Source: Hydractinia symbiolongicarpus (taxonomy: Eukaryota > Cnidaria > Hydrozoa > Anthoathecata > Hydractiniidae). From it: a stretch of DNA of 60,000 bases. The stretch lies in contig NC_079881.1 of the NCBI RefSeq assembly GCF_029227915.1, positions 4,714,001 through 4,774,000 of the forward strand, read 5' to 3'. Numbering within the stretch: the first letter of the stretch is position 1; every line of letters starts with the position of its first letter. The position numbers were made by a program, and so were the translations under genes. The notes beneath the pieces are model-generated. The model searched no databases and was not told where the DNA came from. It worked only from the letters and a program-made list of their open reading frames with translations. This document shows positions 37,001 to 48,757 of this stretch, in pieces.

Positions 37001-40000
37001 TTTTTTATTGAAAATACGTTAAAACAGATTAGCATAAGCTCACCAAATTTAGGATTTATATTGAAGTTTTTGAATTATGTGAAAACTCTCAAAACATTTG
37101 TGTCGTAACCCAACAAATATTTAGCAGATTCAGTGTGTACCTGAGTAGTTAGAAGGTTTACTTCATAATAATAAAGACATTGGTAAGGTTCATAGCACAG
37201 ACATGTATATCTTGTTTGTACATGCAGAATGCATCACCTGTAGCGCTGCTTAGAAACACTGAAAGTCTACCCTGTATAAATATTAGATAAGTAATAACAA
37301 TAGTCTTCCACCAATATCATAATTTATACCTTTTTACGAATGATAAGAACTCGATTCTTATTGGATATCCAGACTGCCGAATTCGAATGGTTTCAAGCAT
37401 GCCAGTATATAAGAGCTGAGCCAAAACTAATCCTTCTTGAAACAGAATAGGAGACTGAAAGCAAAAGAGCAAGGCGCATGTAAATAAATAAATTGAATTC
37501 TGGAGAAATTAAACAGTTAAAAATGAGACATATTTAAGATTATATATATAGACTTGTAGTAGGCCCATGGGTCAAAACATTTGCTAGCAAACAGAAGAAT
37601 TTTAAAAAAAAAAAACATTTCTTGGCACAAAGTAATGCAAGATGATTTATAAACACCATAGTAAATTAAGTCAAAGTATAGAGACAAACATTTAGGAAAT
37701 TAATGTTTAGTCAATAAATAAAAATAACAGTGAGGCGTGTTAAAAAACAACGCAATACAAAGTTATGTACCTTTTCTGTGTTTGGTCTTATACATCTAAT
37801 AAAGTGAGGTGATGACCTGAAATTCCAAAAAAATGTTATTATGATGCTATAAGCTTTACTTATTCCTTGGTTGTAGTTAAACAGGATTCAAAATAGCAGC
37901 CCAAAACTTTCAACTAAATAGTTGTCATATTGTGAATTACGTGAAGAAATAAAAGAGAAAAAAATATTTAACTATACCATCACCAATCCTTGTAAAATTT
38001 AGGAAGATTTCTTACTCATTCATTTTATTGATCAGATTATTTAATGATTCGTTAAAAGAACCAACTACAGTTGGTATGTATCCCATATTGAATTTACTTC
38101 GACGTGTCAAGCTGTTATTTGGTGTTGTGCGTGCTCGACTTCGCTCAATATCATTAAGTACTAAAAACGATGCTTGACTAAGATGAACGTTTGGATTGTC
38201 AACATATTCCGGAAACAAATTTGCAATAAACTAGAAAAAAAACATTCAATTGTAATCAAATATTTCAGGTGGATAACTCTGGTCCTTATTGCATAAAATT
38301 TGGAGCCTCTTCTAATTAAGCACTACCTTTGACTTTTTCATTATACTCTCCTGGTATTCAAACCACTTTAGTTTTTAAAACATATGCTATTTTCTTATAC
38401 TCACATTTGATTGACTTGAAATTAGCAAATCTAGTAATTCAGGGCGTACAATATCTCTATTTTTGTCCAAAAACATATCAACCTATGGATAAAATGAGAT
38501 ATTCTAAATGACAAAGTTGCTTGAAAAGTACAATAAAAAAAACATACAATTACTTAGAATACAATACTTCATTGTGCTTAAAACTTCACATACCAACTTT
38601 TTTCAAATATTTTAGCCATATTCGATCCAGGGTATTTCGAAAATATTATGAAATTCGTTTTTTCCTGATTTTCGAGTAAATCCATAAAAATCGGGTAATC
38701 AGATTAATCACGTGACCAAAATCAATAAAATAAGTTGTCTTGTAAGTTTCAAGTCATAAGGGTAATCCTATCGAAAGTTACTACTTTCCCGATTATAAGA
38801 ATTTCACAGAGATTTTTAGGGGTAGTTTCGAGTAACAGCCAATATCTAAAGCTCTTAGAGGTATCGGACCTAAATATTTGGCATATAAGTGTCTAATAGA
38901 AAAATGTAAAAACTCAGGAATTATTATAACCATGCAGCATATCAAAAAGAGTTTCTCAAGAGTACTTTACAAATTTTTTGCATTTTTCTTAAATGTAACC
39001 TAAATTCTGCAAAAATTTTTGAGTTTTTTCTTGAGTTAAGTTTGTCAGATCAAGTAGAAACAAAATTAGTTAACAATAGTATTATAGTGATTCAAGCATG
39101 ACTAAAAACGTGCTATAACACAAAATTATCTCATAAAATCTCTAGAAGCAGTCTTACCTGATATCTCACAATACCAGCATAATGATAGATACCAAATTCA
39201 GCACCGTGAACTCGAGGTTTTTCATAATACTTATTTCTACCATGTTGTTGATGACATTTTTCCAAAAAGGTTCGGTCAGTAGCCTAAATAAAAACCATTT
39301 TTGACACACATTTACTTACAAAGACAAAAATAAAACCATTGCATAATATCTAACAACAATTTATGGTAAACAAAATGTCAAAATTTCCTTTTTATAGAAT
39401 CTATAACAATGTCACTGCATTTTTGGGCACCGTGTAGTTTTGACAGCATTACAAGCAAAATAGACCTTTGCAAGAATGGTTTTAGAGAGGTTTATAAGTT
39501 TAAAATTAATTATTTGCAACTGTAAGTTAACATTCTTTTTCAACAAAATAGGAAAGAAATGGTTGCACAGGTGCTAAAAAATAAATGAGAGCTTTAAAAA
39601 TAGATAGTCTGATGAACTTCGATAAAAGTATGTGAATTTATGTAGCCTTTGATTAAAAATAACAACACAGAGCTTTAAATATAGATAGTCTGATGAACTT
39701 CGATAAAAGTATGTGAATTTATGTAGCCTTTGATTAAAAATAACAACACAATTTGAGCTTCCCATCATGCCTAGTAAGCACCAAAGTAATTTTTTTATAC
39801 AATTGATACACTCACCTGCGGAAAATTACTTTCATCTCCAAGGATATGGATGATGCCAACAGGAGGTTTCGCAATCAAATCCAAACACTCAATATTATCT
39901 TCATATTCAATTGGATCAAATAGAATATTTTCAGCTTCATATTCTTGCTACAAAAAACAATACATTGGATGTAGCAGTGCGCTATTTAAGGACACAGTAA

Positions 40001-43000
40001 TTATTTTTGTTACTATATTTTAGCATTTTTAAATGTTAAAAATCAGAGTTTAGGAAAATCAGGATTTATGAGATTTAAAATAGTATTTAAATTAAAAAAA
40101 TAGAAAGTTCAAGGTTATGAAGAAAAAACATATCATAACATTACAAAAGAATATTTGTTATTTTTAATTACAAATAAATGTTCTATACTCAAACATTCAA
40201 TTGGACACTTTTCTTTAAAAGCCGCAAACAAAATTTTGAGAGGGGAGTCAGTGTATGTTAAGTAATTACAGAATAAAATATAAGACATATACAGCAAGGC
40301 TGTTTTTTATATAAAAAAGGTGCATTATAATGAGTAATTTGCTGTAACATAATATTTTTCTGATGTGATTTTTGTGTTGTTAGAAAGTGGAAGCAGTTTC
40401 TACTTTTAGTTTTTAATTTATTTTAAATTTTGACAATATACCTTATGATGAATCCCAGATTTTATTGCTGTAAATGTTTGTTTTTTAATTACATATAGTA
40501 AATTCTGCTGAATTTTGTAAGGTTCCTAACTGAACTATATTTTCCAGTATACATGTTTTTGTGATAACTTAAAAAAACTTTTTTCTCACCTGTTCTTGTT
40601 TGAAGATGTGATCAATTAAAAATGCATGCAAATGCTCATTAGCATAATTTATGCAAAACTGTTCAAATCCATTTGTTTCAAAATCCTAAAAAATATAAGC
40701 ATTATACTTTGTGTAATACTTATATATAATATATAATATATATATAATAATATGATGTAGCATAGAATACATGCACAAAACGAATAACTTGGTTAAAATT
40801 ATGGACCATCAGAAGAAGCATTGGCCATATTATTTATCTCTATATGCCTATAGAGATATTTTAATATATATGAATAAAGGCACAAAAAAGTTAAAGGGGA
40901 ATTAATGTCAAAGTATTTCCAAGTGAAATATAAAACAAAACAAGAACTTGTCAGTTTTGAATGATTGTGCACATGATCAAAAATGTTCAAGCAATTTTGC
41001 AAATCTTTTAGTATTCAATTTATTTTTGTGACATAAAAACACAATGCAAAACAAGATTAAACAAGTTTATTGCATGCAAATCTGATCGTTATCTTGAATA
41101 AGAGCTTACGCATAAAGCAAAAAACATCAAAATATTTTTTATATTCCCTTGATCTTCAAAAAATAATCCAAATATAAACAGGGGATTTATAGGGAAGTTT
41201 TTGTGTAATGAACAACATTGGTAAATTTTGGGGTTTTGATGTTTGGTTTGTTGTTCTGTTCAAAACGAAATGAAGTACACAGAAGCATAAGCAGGAGTAG
41301 AGCTGCTGTAAATTCACAATAACTTGGCTCTTCGACAAAAGTAACACAGCCCAGTTTTCATGGTGAGTATTTGCGAAACAAATACCTTTTTATTCAACAC
41401 TAATATTTTAAATGCTTTAAGTTAAACTTATTTCAGAGTGGTTTAAAGTTTTAAGATTACTTTTGAAATATCTAACGTTAGTTCCTTTAACCACCTTTTT
41501 TCTTATGCACAAGTTGTGACCTAGCTTAGAATGCAATGTGGAAAGGTTTATACAAATTATGTATACCTCAAATCCAAATATATCTAAAATAGCAATTCTC
41601 AAATACAATCCTTCAACTTGTGGTACGCATATCTGGTTGATTTTTGAGACCAGCCATGTGAACAGACGTGAGTACAGAGCTCGTGCAAGACCATCACGCG
41701 AATCTAATGCTTGTTCAACATTAAATGGACTGTGGAAGCGTTCACCAGCTGCACTCTAAACAAACGAAGAAAAAGTATAGTTAAAGGCACCTTCATTTAG
41801 GTATATATGAAACAAATAGAAGTTGTTCATCGTAACTATAAAACGCAATGCTTTTTTACACCAAGCTACTTTCATGTGCCAATTTATTCCCCTATATCTT
41901 ATAATTTTTTTAAAACAACAGACTTGCAAATTTTTGACAAGAAAATTTTTTAATTTTATTTAGTTTTTCTTCACACAATACTTCTGCAAAATAAAGAATT
42001 TTCTTACAGTGACTTTCTGTGTCAATGATTTTGCAACACCAGTATCTTCGACTTGTAATAACTTTGAAATGTATTCCACTTCAATGTGGTTCATTATTAC
42101 AGCAGCCTCTTGACCATTGCGCTGAAATGAAAGAAATTTTATATAAACCCATAAAAAGGGGTTTTTACGCAACATGTAGGGTCATAACAATTTTTAACAA
42201 AACAAACAACAATATTCGAGTTAATGAACAATTCGAAATCATTTGAAAGAAATTTCATAAAATTCCAAGAAATAATTAAATATTATTTAATTAGAGCATA
42301 CCCAAATAACTTACCTGTGTCCGTCCATAGTAAATATTTCCAAGGTGAAGAATAGCTGCCAAAATACAAAATATTCCTTCTCTTTCTTCTGACTAAAACA
42401 TAATTTTCAAAAAAAATCTGATTAAGAGTAATAGAGAGAGAGAGAGTGAAACAGGCATTACGTATCTAATTCTAAGGACTGGTATCGTACAAAACCAGCA
42501 TTTTTGCATTGTTTTATCAGGACATTTTAAATATGAGAAAGCATTCGCTTGTTAGATATAATTTACAGTACATAAAGATTGATAATTCTAATTGCTGAGA
42601 GATTTTCATAAAAATAAAATTTAAAAGTCTATACAACTGATTACATAGATACAACAAATAAAATAGGGAAAGCATATCTTAGATTAGGAATGTTAACAGA
42701 ATGTTTTTTTACATTCATGTAGTTAACACATGACGCCTAATATTGTTGACAATGAGATCAAAATCCTTTACTTGATTTAAAGCCCTTAAACAACCAGTGC
42801 AGCAGAAAAACTTGAATAACCAGTGCAGGAGAAAAAACTTACATTAATACCCAACACTTCCATTGCTGCAATAACACGTTGAAAATCTTGTGCATCATTT
42901 TTTAATGGAATAGAAGAATTTGATCCCTATAATAAACGGTTTTCATATTATATTTAACGGATAGTTATTTGAGCATTTCATAGAGACCTTCCTGTTTGAA

Positions 43001-46000
43001 CCACAACTCAACCTAAAAGAAGGAATGAGAAGGAATAAAAGAGGTGGCGAACCTGGTTGAGATAAAAGAAGGCATCTGGATGAGTGAGTCCCATCTCTTT
43101 TAAGTCTCCTTCTGACAGTCCAGCCAACATCTCGTAAAAGATATGAAAATTGCGATCACCAGGGTTCTAAAAAATAGGAAACAAAACTAGAATTTTTTGT
43201 TCTATTCTAACAATTTAAAATAACAAAAAATTGATATGAAACAATTCTTATAGGAACAACGGTGCATGTGTGAGATCACATTTGATTGACTTGAAATTAG
43301 CAAATGACACGTGCAGGATTACTGTGCAGGATTACTTATACCAATAAAAAACTCTTACTTGATGCACAATTCTTGATTTCTCCAACAAATATTCTGATAC
43401 TGATGCTCCTGCAATATGTCCACTAAAAGTAAAAAACAAAACATATTATAAAAAAAAAAATCAAAATCATAACTGACTCAACACTAGAACCATTTCAGAA
43501 AATCTGACCAACTATGTCAGATTTTCTGAAGTGCTGGTAAGTGAAGATTTTATTTTTGATTTGTGTTGTCATTATTGTTATAGGTACTTACAAATAGGAG
43601 AAATATGTTTTAAATTTATATATAACTAATTAAAAATATGCCTAAAACCAAAACTATAATTAAAAATTTTAATTCGTAAAACATTTGGTTCAGCATGTAA
43701 AACAACAACAAATAATCAACATTAACTTGGTTTACTACATATGTTTTAAACCTTGTGTGTAACAGTTAGAAGATTTGAAAAAAACGAATTTTCGCATTTA
43801 ATGTACACATACTTGTCAAACTCTATTTCAATAAATTTTCCAAATCTACTTGAGTTATCGTTCATGTAGGTCTTTGCATTGCCAAAAGATTCCAGCAGTG
43901 GTGTACTTTCTAAAACCTAAAAAAAAAATTAAAAAATTTAACAAGTTGAATGCAATGCTGAACAATCTACCTCAACCTAGAAGCAATGTAAGTTTAGTTA
44001 AAAAATATGCAGAAAGTCCTATTTTCGAGGTTATAATTGAGCTTCAATGGATTATGAGGGAACTAAAAATTGTGAGAGCTAGCTTTGTAAAATTCCGTTT
44101 CAAAAGTAAGCCAGATAAGATTGTGTTTCAAAAGTTTAAGTTAGTTTTGTAAGACAACGGATGCATCCATTCAATAATGCTATTACAAATAAGGATAAGG
44201 AATGCATAGATATGGCATTTTCTTTTTTTTCTTTTTGTACATTAAGTTCACTTTAGCACGCTTAAAATTTACCTGTTCTGTTATCAACTTTTTTTTACTA
44301 GTATCAGCAGCTGCAAGATATTGCATCACTAATTTAGTAGATTCTGTTTTACCACTTCCAGATTCCCCACTAAACAAAAACAATCAACATAATTTGACAT
44401 ACCTGATTGGAACAAACAAACAAATTTATTAATTAATAACCCAAAAATATTAGAAATACGAGATTAAGAGGAAGTATTTATTTGCCTGCTACACATTTTT
44501 TTAGTTAGGAAATTAAGTCAATAAGGTGTAAGCAATTTATTAAGTCCAAGGAAACAAATTTTACCATTCTTTGTTGCTTATGGATATGATAACAAGTTTT
44601 TTCAGTTAAGAAAAATTATGTTTTTTGTGTGAATGATAGTCATGGTAACAACCTTACTAAAAAACCTTCAGCAACACTTTAGAGCAATGTTATGCAAAAC
44701 AAGAACATGTTTTGGCCATCAAAAAAGCAGCTAACATTTGTAGTAAAGCTAACACTCCTTCTTGTTTACCATTTTCTCTCTTTTAAGGGCAACAACATGG
44801 TAAAAATATGATTGTTTCTGCTAAATTTTTAGTTCTAAAGTATAGCTATTTGTCTGCAACCAATGACACCCAGTCAACCTTCTCTATAAATTTTGTTCTT
44901 CTAAAAATAGCATTGTGTTTAAAACAGTAATATTTATATTTTGTCAATATATATTTATTAACTAATTTTTCCACATAATAAATAGTCTGCAAATAACTTA
45001 CAAACAAAAACACTGACATGGATTTGTGAATTGTTTATGTTTATTTGCATGACAATTTTGATTTTACTTTAGCAAATGAGAAAATGTATCTGTAGCTAGC
45101 TGGCTTGAGTAGTAATAGGTTTTTCTAGACCAAATTAAGCTTAGAACAAAACACATACCTGATAACAATAACTTGGTTTTGATTGGTCTTCATCATGTCA
45201 TAATGAGCAGCATTAGCAAGTGCAAATATGTGACTAAAATGTTGACAAGAAGAATTGTCAGATAAATTATTCAATAGAACGTACCACATTTAAATCTATG
45301 TTTATATATATAATGTAACTAAATTTCTTAGGTATTATTGCACACATTCTGAGATCTTAAAGTTGTGTGTTCACAAGTTACAACTAATAGGTTGCATGTT
45401 GGTATTTTAGCCTTGTTTTATAAGGACGTCCATCATTTGGTGGCAAGAGTTAATACATTTAACAAAATAAACCTAACAGTATTTAAAAAATATAAAAAAT
45501 GAACTAAGCACGACTGTTTGGTATAATCTCAGTCATATTTTCTTTCTACAGTATAACAGAATAATATATGTTCAGCATTAAGAAGAGATAAATTCATTTG
45601 CGAATGTAAACACAAGTTATATAAGCTCCTGTTCCTTACGGTGGTAACTTTCCAATTAACTGATTTTGATACATTCGAACAGTTTCCAATCCATACACAT
45701 TGTACATTTGGTAAGGATTTACAGCTATTAGAATATCACCAATATAAGTCTAAAAAGGTGAACTAGACATAATTTAGTAAATTTAAACTAATTGAAATAT
45801 TTCTCGAGACCATTTTAGGAATTCAAACAGCTATTATAGATTTTCTAACATGAAACAACATCAAAACATAATTAATATATATACCAAAAATTCTCAATAT
45901 CACAAAGTAACATGATGTATTTTAATTCTTTTTTAAATTCTATTCACCAGAAACTTAAAACTGACCTAAAATGGTCATCACCCTGCCAACCTAGAGAGAG

Positions 46001-46562
46001 TTTTCACCATATGTTATAACTGTGCTATATATGCTGCTTACATAAATAGTATTCCGATGATATCTTTTCTTTAAATTGTAAAGTATAGCACCTTCATGAA
46101 GATCACTATGAAATGAAATATATATACTTTTATATATAAAAACATATCAAAATAGAAAAATTACAGAACATTCCTGCACCATAAGCCATTCAAAAACGTT
46201 TTTTCCTTATATAAAATTTATATTTTTCTACCTCGGCTGCTGGAATTACATTTTTCATTAAAGATTTAATGATACAACTATATTACCTCAGTTGAATCAT
46301 GTCAGATTCCCCTTCTATCCCTGTATCTTCACGTGGACGTAATGATTGGATTGGAACTTCATGTACCTATAGAGTTCAATAAAGTTACAAAAACAATATG
46401 ACAATTTAAAAAACCTGTTAAATAGGTCTGTTAGGAACAATAACAATGTAGACTAACCTGTCCATTAGCATGCACTATGGCGGTTGATTCGGATACCTCA
46501 GCCACCGTGCCTGGAGCCAAATACTCAGCACCAGATCCATCATCAAACCAAACAAGTGACTC
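19084..46562 (-). CDS. MYO15: Unconventional myosin-XV (MyTH4-SH3-MyTH4-FERM myosin)
   Basis: About 59 exons, read from high to low coordinate, join without a phase conflict into 2,521 residues (7,566 bases with the stop): 46458-46562, 46287-46366, 46042-46105, 45640-45749, 45159-45233, 44273-44369, 43813-43916, 43359-43422, 43053-43166, 42843-42926, 42315-42392, 42008-42121, 41567-41755, 40590-40685, 39816-39947, 39158-39283, 38405-38482, 38016-38230, 37771-37816, 37330-37454, then the exons in the domain entries below. Order: motor, IQ neck, MyTH4, Pro-rich linker, SH3, MyTH4, FERM. This order and local matches to animal MYO15A fix the class. VIIA-type myosins carry two complete MyTH4-FERM tandems and lack this linker. 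Family role: a plus-end-directed actin motor carrying cargo to tips of stereocilia and filopodia. The C-terminus DVINPV is not a classical class I PDZ ligand, unlike the vertebrate tail that binds whirlin. Confidence 0.92.
20477..20497. repeat. TTTA microsatellite forming an acceptor tract
   Basis: AAATAAATAAATAAATAA-type repeat on the plus strand, giving TTTATTTATTTA just before the CAG acceptor of the myosin exon ending at 20471. The polypyrimidine tract of this splice site is thus a length-variable microsatellite. Confidence 0.8.
20569..20613. repeat. TCAA microsatellite
   Basis: About eleven TCAA units with one interruption (ATTAA), lying 6 bases from the donor of the myosin exon 20620-20690. 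Confidence 0.85.
22146..23800 (-). other. MYO15: Second MyTH4 module
   Basis: Exons 23728-23800, 23245-23321, 22785-22867, 22539-22666 and 22146-22240 (residues 2044-2195). Hallmarks in order: [53 protein letters not shown] and [17 protein letters not shown]. These align block by block with the second MyTH4 of MYO15A (MRDECYCQVVKQITDN, SCQRGWRLLYIVTAY). Confidence 0.9.
24303..24792 (-). other. MYO15: SH3-to-MyTH4 connector exons
   Basis: Exons 24644-24792 and 24303-24393 (residues 1964-2043). The first carries the family motif [14 protein letters not shown] (YTMLEFAQKYF in vertebrate MYO15A); the second is acidic/Pro-rich. The acceptor at 24793 is read from CTTTCTTTAAG, which alone gives an open frame in phase. 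The donor of the second exon is embedded in a GTGTGTGTGTG run. Confidence 0.78.
25107..25286 (-). other. MYO15: SH3 domain exon
   Basis: One 180-base exon, in phase at both ends, encodes residues 1904-1963. SH3 signatures: ALGDF in place of [17 protein letters not shown] for the RT/distal region, [12 protein letters not shown] for the W-G-G-FP core, and a final TGLVEE. The second binding Trp of classical SH3 domains is here a single W, so proline-ligand binding may be weak, as proposed for MyTH4-FERM myosin SH3 domains generally. Confidence 0.88.
27571..27768. repeat. 30-bp minisatellite
   Basis: Units of GTTTCGACCTCTTGCGACAC plus AAATTTTCTT repeat with a 30-base period (27601, 27631, 27661), then a short partial unit, two further copies (27708 and 27738) and one degenerate copy before 27601. 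It lies 30 bases beyond the donor of alternative exon B. The open frames seen over it come from the repeat. Confidence 0.88.
27799..27878 (-). CDS. MYO15: Myosin-XV alternative exon B (80 bases)
   Basis: Flanked by CTAACAG (acceptor) and GTATGT (donor). It encodes 26 residues plus the split codon, ending [16 protein letters not shown], clearly related to exon A. Entry phase 1 and exit phase 0 equal those of exon A. Splicing A directly to B puts B in a wrong frame with an early TGA, so the pair can only work as mutually exclusive exons, unless one is dead. Both have intact splice sites and no internal stop. Confidence 0.7.
28188..28309 (-). CDS. MYO15: Myosin-XV alternative exon A (122 bases)
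   Basis: Starts in phase 1 after exon 28410-28485 and ends at a codon boundary. It encodes 41 residues ending [16 protein letters not shown]. It occupies the position of the conserved YFSRIFP segment of MYO15A. Exon B (27799-27878) has the same entry and exit phases and encodes a similar end, so the two are interchangeable. Exon A is 14 codons longer at its N-terminal side. Confidence 0.75.
28992..29053. repeat. Perfect 15-bp inverted repeat
   Basis: GAAACAGCCAATGTA (28992-29006) and its exact reverse complement (29039-29053) enclose 32 bases. It lies in the myosin intron between exons 29534-29946 and 28726-28782. It could be a very short palindromic transposon relic or a hairpin RNA; the loop is larger than in most miRNA precursors. 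Confidence 0.7.
29534..31910 (-). other. MYO15: Proline-rich disordered linker of myosin-XV
   Basis: Three exons (30854-31910, 30500-30674 and 29534-29946; residues 1187-1735) join in frame (phases 2/1, 0/0, 1/2). The 1,057-base exon is by far the largest of the gene. It is rich in Gln, Lys, Arg and Pro, with a run [13 protein letters not shown] near 1295, and a second Pro run [13 protein letters not shown] lies in the third exon. Proline runs of this kind bind profilin, SH3 or EVH1 partners in other actin regulators. The last 15 residues ([10 protein letters not shown]) match the conserved WR-VFLRKE motif at the start of the next folded segment in vertebrate MYO15A, which confirms linkage to the downstream exons. 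Confidence 0.85.
30342..30499. repeat. 43-bp minisatellite abutting a splice donor
   Basis: Four copies (42-43 bases, the last partial) sharing ATCTGACAACTTTGATTGGC-type cores. The last copy runs straight into the donor of myosin exon 30500-30674, so the intron bases after GTAAGCC belong to the repeat. Confidence 0.88.
32165..34763 (-). other. MYO15: First MyTH4 module
   Basis: Exons 34688-34763, 34452-34585, 34214-34312, 33861-33935, 33582-33742, 33134-33297, 32624-32696 and 32165-32374 (residues 857-1187). MyTH4 hallmarks are the PLRSSLLK entry helix, [33 protein letters not shown] and the [23 protein letters not shown] block. The last two exons encode an ubiquitin-like FERM-start piece ([11 protein letters not shown]). 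The final exon uses a donor (GTAATT) that overlaps a TGAG-TAA context: unspliced readthrough would stop within two codons. MyTH4-FERM units in this family bind microtubules or cargo. Confidence 0.87.
34995..36229 (-). other. MYO15: Myosin-XV IQ-type neck
   Basis: Exons 36143-36229, 35441-35529 and 34995-35157 (residues 744-856) form a basic helical lever arm. Imperfect IQ motifs are visible: [24 protein letters not shown] and [14 protein letters not shown]. These are where calmodulin or light chains would bind. Several depart from the consensus IQxxxRGxxxR (Val-Leu-Gln or Lys-Phe-Gln at the core), so affinity for light chains is uncertain. A minisatellite sits directly upstream of the 35441-35529 exon. 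Confidence 0.8.
35605..35766. repeat. 27-bp minisatellite, six units
   Basis: Six exact-period units of CTACACAAAAGTATATCACT plus AGATTAC. Units alternate CACTAG and CACCAG, which gives a 54-bp higher-order unit repeated three times. It lies in the intron 76 bases upstream (in gene sense) of the myosin IQ exon 35441-35529. Each unit contains TTGTGTAGGTAA on the minus strand, as does the genuine acceptor of that exon. Confidence 0.92.
39589..39750. repeat. 81-bp tandem duplication
   Basis: The unit starting GAGCTTTAAA at 39589 is repeated from 39670 with one substitution near its start. It is intronic, between myosin exons 39816-39947 and 39158-39283. The near-identity implies a recent duplication. 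Confidence 0.92.
40705..40753. repeat. AT microsatellite
   Basis: ATATAATATATAATATATAT-type run in a myosin intron. Confidence 0.8.
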
Positions 46563-48757
46563 CTGAAAAAAATATTTTGACCTTTTAAGGTGCTTATATG
46601 AAAAAAATAAGTTCTAGTCCAAAAGAATCTTAGCTATCTTTTGTTTTTCAATATCATTTACTTCTACTTGTGCTAACAAACAATAATTAGTAAGCCTTTT
46701 TTGCATATTCACCTGATGATATGATTTCTTATATCAGTATATCAGCAAAATCTAAGCCACAAGTCACAAAGGCCAAAATTAAAAGTATTTTCAATAAAAA
46801 CATGTATGTTTGACTTTGTATTTATATTGTACAACAATGAAACAATGCTCATCTTCAAGTAAACGTAATGTCAAATGTTTTAGTATATATAAATACATAC
46901 TTATATTTGTAAATAATAAAATAATACTAATGTAAGAGAATAAATATAATATTTTGGTTTATCAAAAAAATATAATGTTTAGTTCAATTGTGACTGCTGT
47001 TAGTCCCAAAAAAATTTAGCTTTGTTAATGGGTTGGAAAAAGGGCAGAAGTTATTAAAATGTAAACAGGACTGTGCAAGTTAGTACACCTCGCACAAGCC
47101 TACTGAATAACTGCCTCAAATAATTTGTTCAGAAATCTTTAGACTAAATAAACAGAAATTCTAGACTTTTCCTCTAATCTACCTTCAAAGTTTATTCTAG
47201 ATTTACCAGAAGCAAAATAATAGTTCAGTTTAGCTACAAATAAAATCAAAACGTTTTGATTTTATTCGTAGCAATAGTTAAGCAAAGATCTTTCACTTTC
47301 ACTTTTAAATTGAATGTATGACAATGGATCAATGTAGCCGCAGTTTAGTGGTTAACGGCGCCGTAGTTTAGTGGTTATCACTCTTGTACTTTGTGCGGGA
47401 GACCAGGGTTCAATTCCCGTTGTGGCGATTCAACATGGGCAATTGAATATTACCGTAGCCCCGGGTTAACCCAAGCCATGTGAGGGAAATTTGGTAGATG
47501 GCGCACTGTCTGGGACGTTGGATGTGGCAGGGAGTTGTCTGGCACAGCGTTGACCCTAATTGAGTTTGCGTAGCTCAAAGAGAGCATTAAATTCTCCAGG
47601 ACTCCCCATCAAAGCCATTATTTCCGGGAGGGGTCCTAGAAATAATAGACAGGGTATATCCCTCAATATTTGTGAGGCTAGCCATGTAAAATATGCACAT
47701 CTATCTATCTATCAAGCTTAGACGTAACAAACTCAACAGATGAGGAACAACTTATTGAATAACTCATGGTGTATTTAAACTTAAATTAAATTTTTACAAT
47801 ATTTTTCTGTTACAATGTTTAGTAACTTTACATGGATAATTTATCGTCTAAACCTTAAAATATAATATTGAAAGACTAACGCCAAAATAGTCTGCCATAT
47901 AGGAAAACAATATGAAAAAAGAAGGCAGTATACACTTGTCGTAACACCCAACCCTCTTTTATTTTGACTATTACATGTTTTTCTCCAAAATACACCATGT
48001 AAAATGTGATATTGCGAGATAGTTATTGAATAGACCCAATATAGAAAAAAACACAACCAAAAAAGAAAGCAGAATATACTTGCCATAACACCCTCCTCTG
48101 TTATGGATTGTAAATAATATCAATGCTACAAAATACTTTGAATATTGCCAAATAAACTATATTCCCTAAAAATATTTTGCTCATGTGGGGCTTCAATTTT
48201 CTGGTAAGACTGTGTAAAAATCATTTAAAGAAACACAAAATTCTTTATAAAAATAATTTCTCTGTTAGTTTTATTATTTTAAGTGGGAGGAGAACAACTT
48301 GCTATATAAATTTCAAAACAGACAAGTATAACTTTCTGTCTATATAGCTAACTTTAGAAACAACACAAGCATATTTTGCATAACTTTTAAAAAAACACAA
48401 GAAACATTTTAGCTGCATATAACATTTGACAGCCTCTATTAGTAGCCAAAATTTTATATTTTATGAAGAAATGACCACGCAAAGTTGAATATTACAGTCA
48501 AACACTCATAACAATCCTGTTCTGATAACGATATGGTACATATCTAAAATTTCCTACCATATAAAATCTTTACTGATAAATCTAAATATGCCACTCGTTT
48601 TCCTTAAAAAATTCTTGTTTCCTTTTTTAAAATTTGATGTGGTTAACCGGATCTGGGGGGAGGCGGAGAGAGATGAGTAGCTATATGGGGAAAGGACAAG
48701 TTGATTTTTTTTACAAAATATTTCCTTCATTAATTCAAAGTTTCATCCTGTACTTAC
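46563..48757. other. 5' intron region of the myosin gene
   Basis: Non-coding sequence between the first certain motor exon and the candidate upstream exon. It contains the SINE at 47336-47714 and a local repeat: two stretches near 47878-47945 and 48004-48090 share CAATATAGAAAA-type and AAGAAGGCAG/AAGAAAGCAG elements followed by TATACTTG. An 81-residue minus frame at 47841-48086 has no support. Confidence 0.5.
47336..47714 (+). mobile_element. tRNA-derived SINE
   Basis: The head 47360-47426 folds like a tRNA: GCCGTAG pairs with TTGTGGC as a 7-bp acceptor stem with wobbles. Box A is TAGTTTAGTGGTTA and box B GGTTCAATTCC; the anticodon region is near CTTTGTGC. A unique body of about 270 bases follows, and the element ends in an ATCT tetranucleotide tail (47695-47714). 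A partial second head (GCCGCAGTTTAGTGGTTAAC) lies immediately before it, suggesting a tandem or template-switched copy. It is inserted in plus orientation in the minus-strand myosin intron. Confidence 0.8.

Larger units (their letters stand above)
36315..46562 (-). other. MYO15: Myosin-XV motor domain exons (residues 1-743)
   Basis: Residues count from the exon at 46562. An SH3-like N-terminal barrel (LVWFDDGSG) precedes the catalytic core. The P-loop [10 protein letters not shown] (about 146-155) is split so that its first Ser codon spans the junction 45159/44369. Switch [11 protein letters not shown] lies at about 196-205 and switch II DIFGFE at 421-426, at the end of exon 41567-41755. The following exon begins with the [13 protein letters not shown] relay-helix block. 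HFIRCIRPN marks the 50-kDa/converter region (exon 37771-37816), and [16 protein letters not shown] the converter (37330-37454 and 36315-36447). All nucleotide-binding signatures are intact, so an active ATPase is expected. The short intron spacing (64-215-base exons) is typical of ancestral animal myosin genes. Confidence 0.93.
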
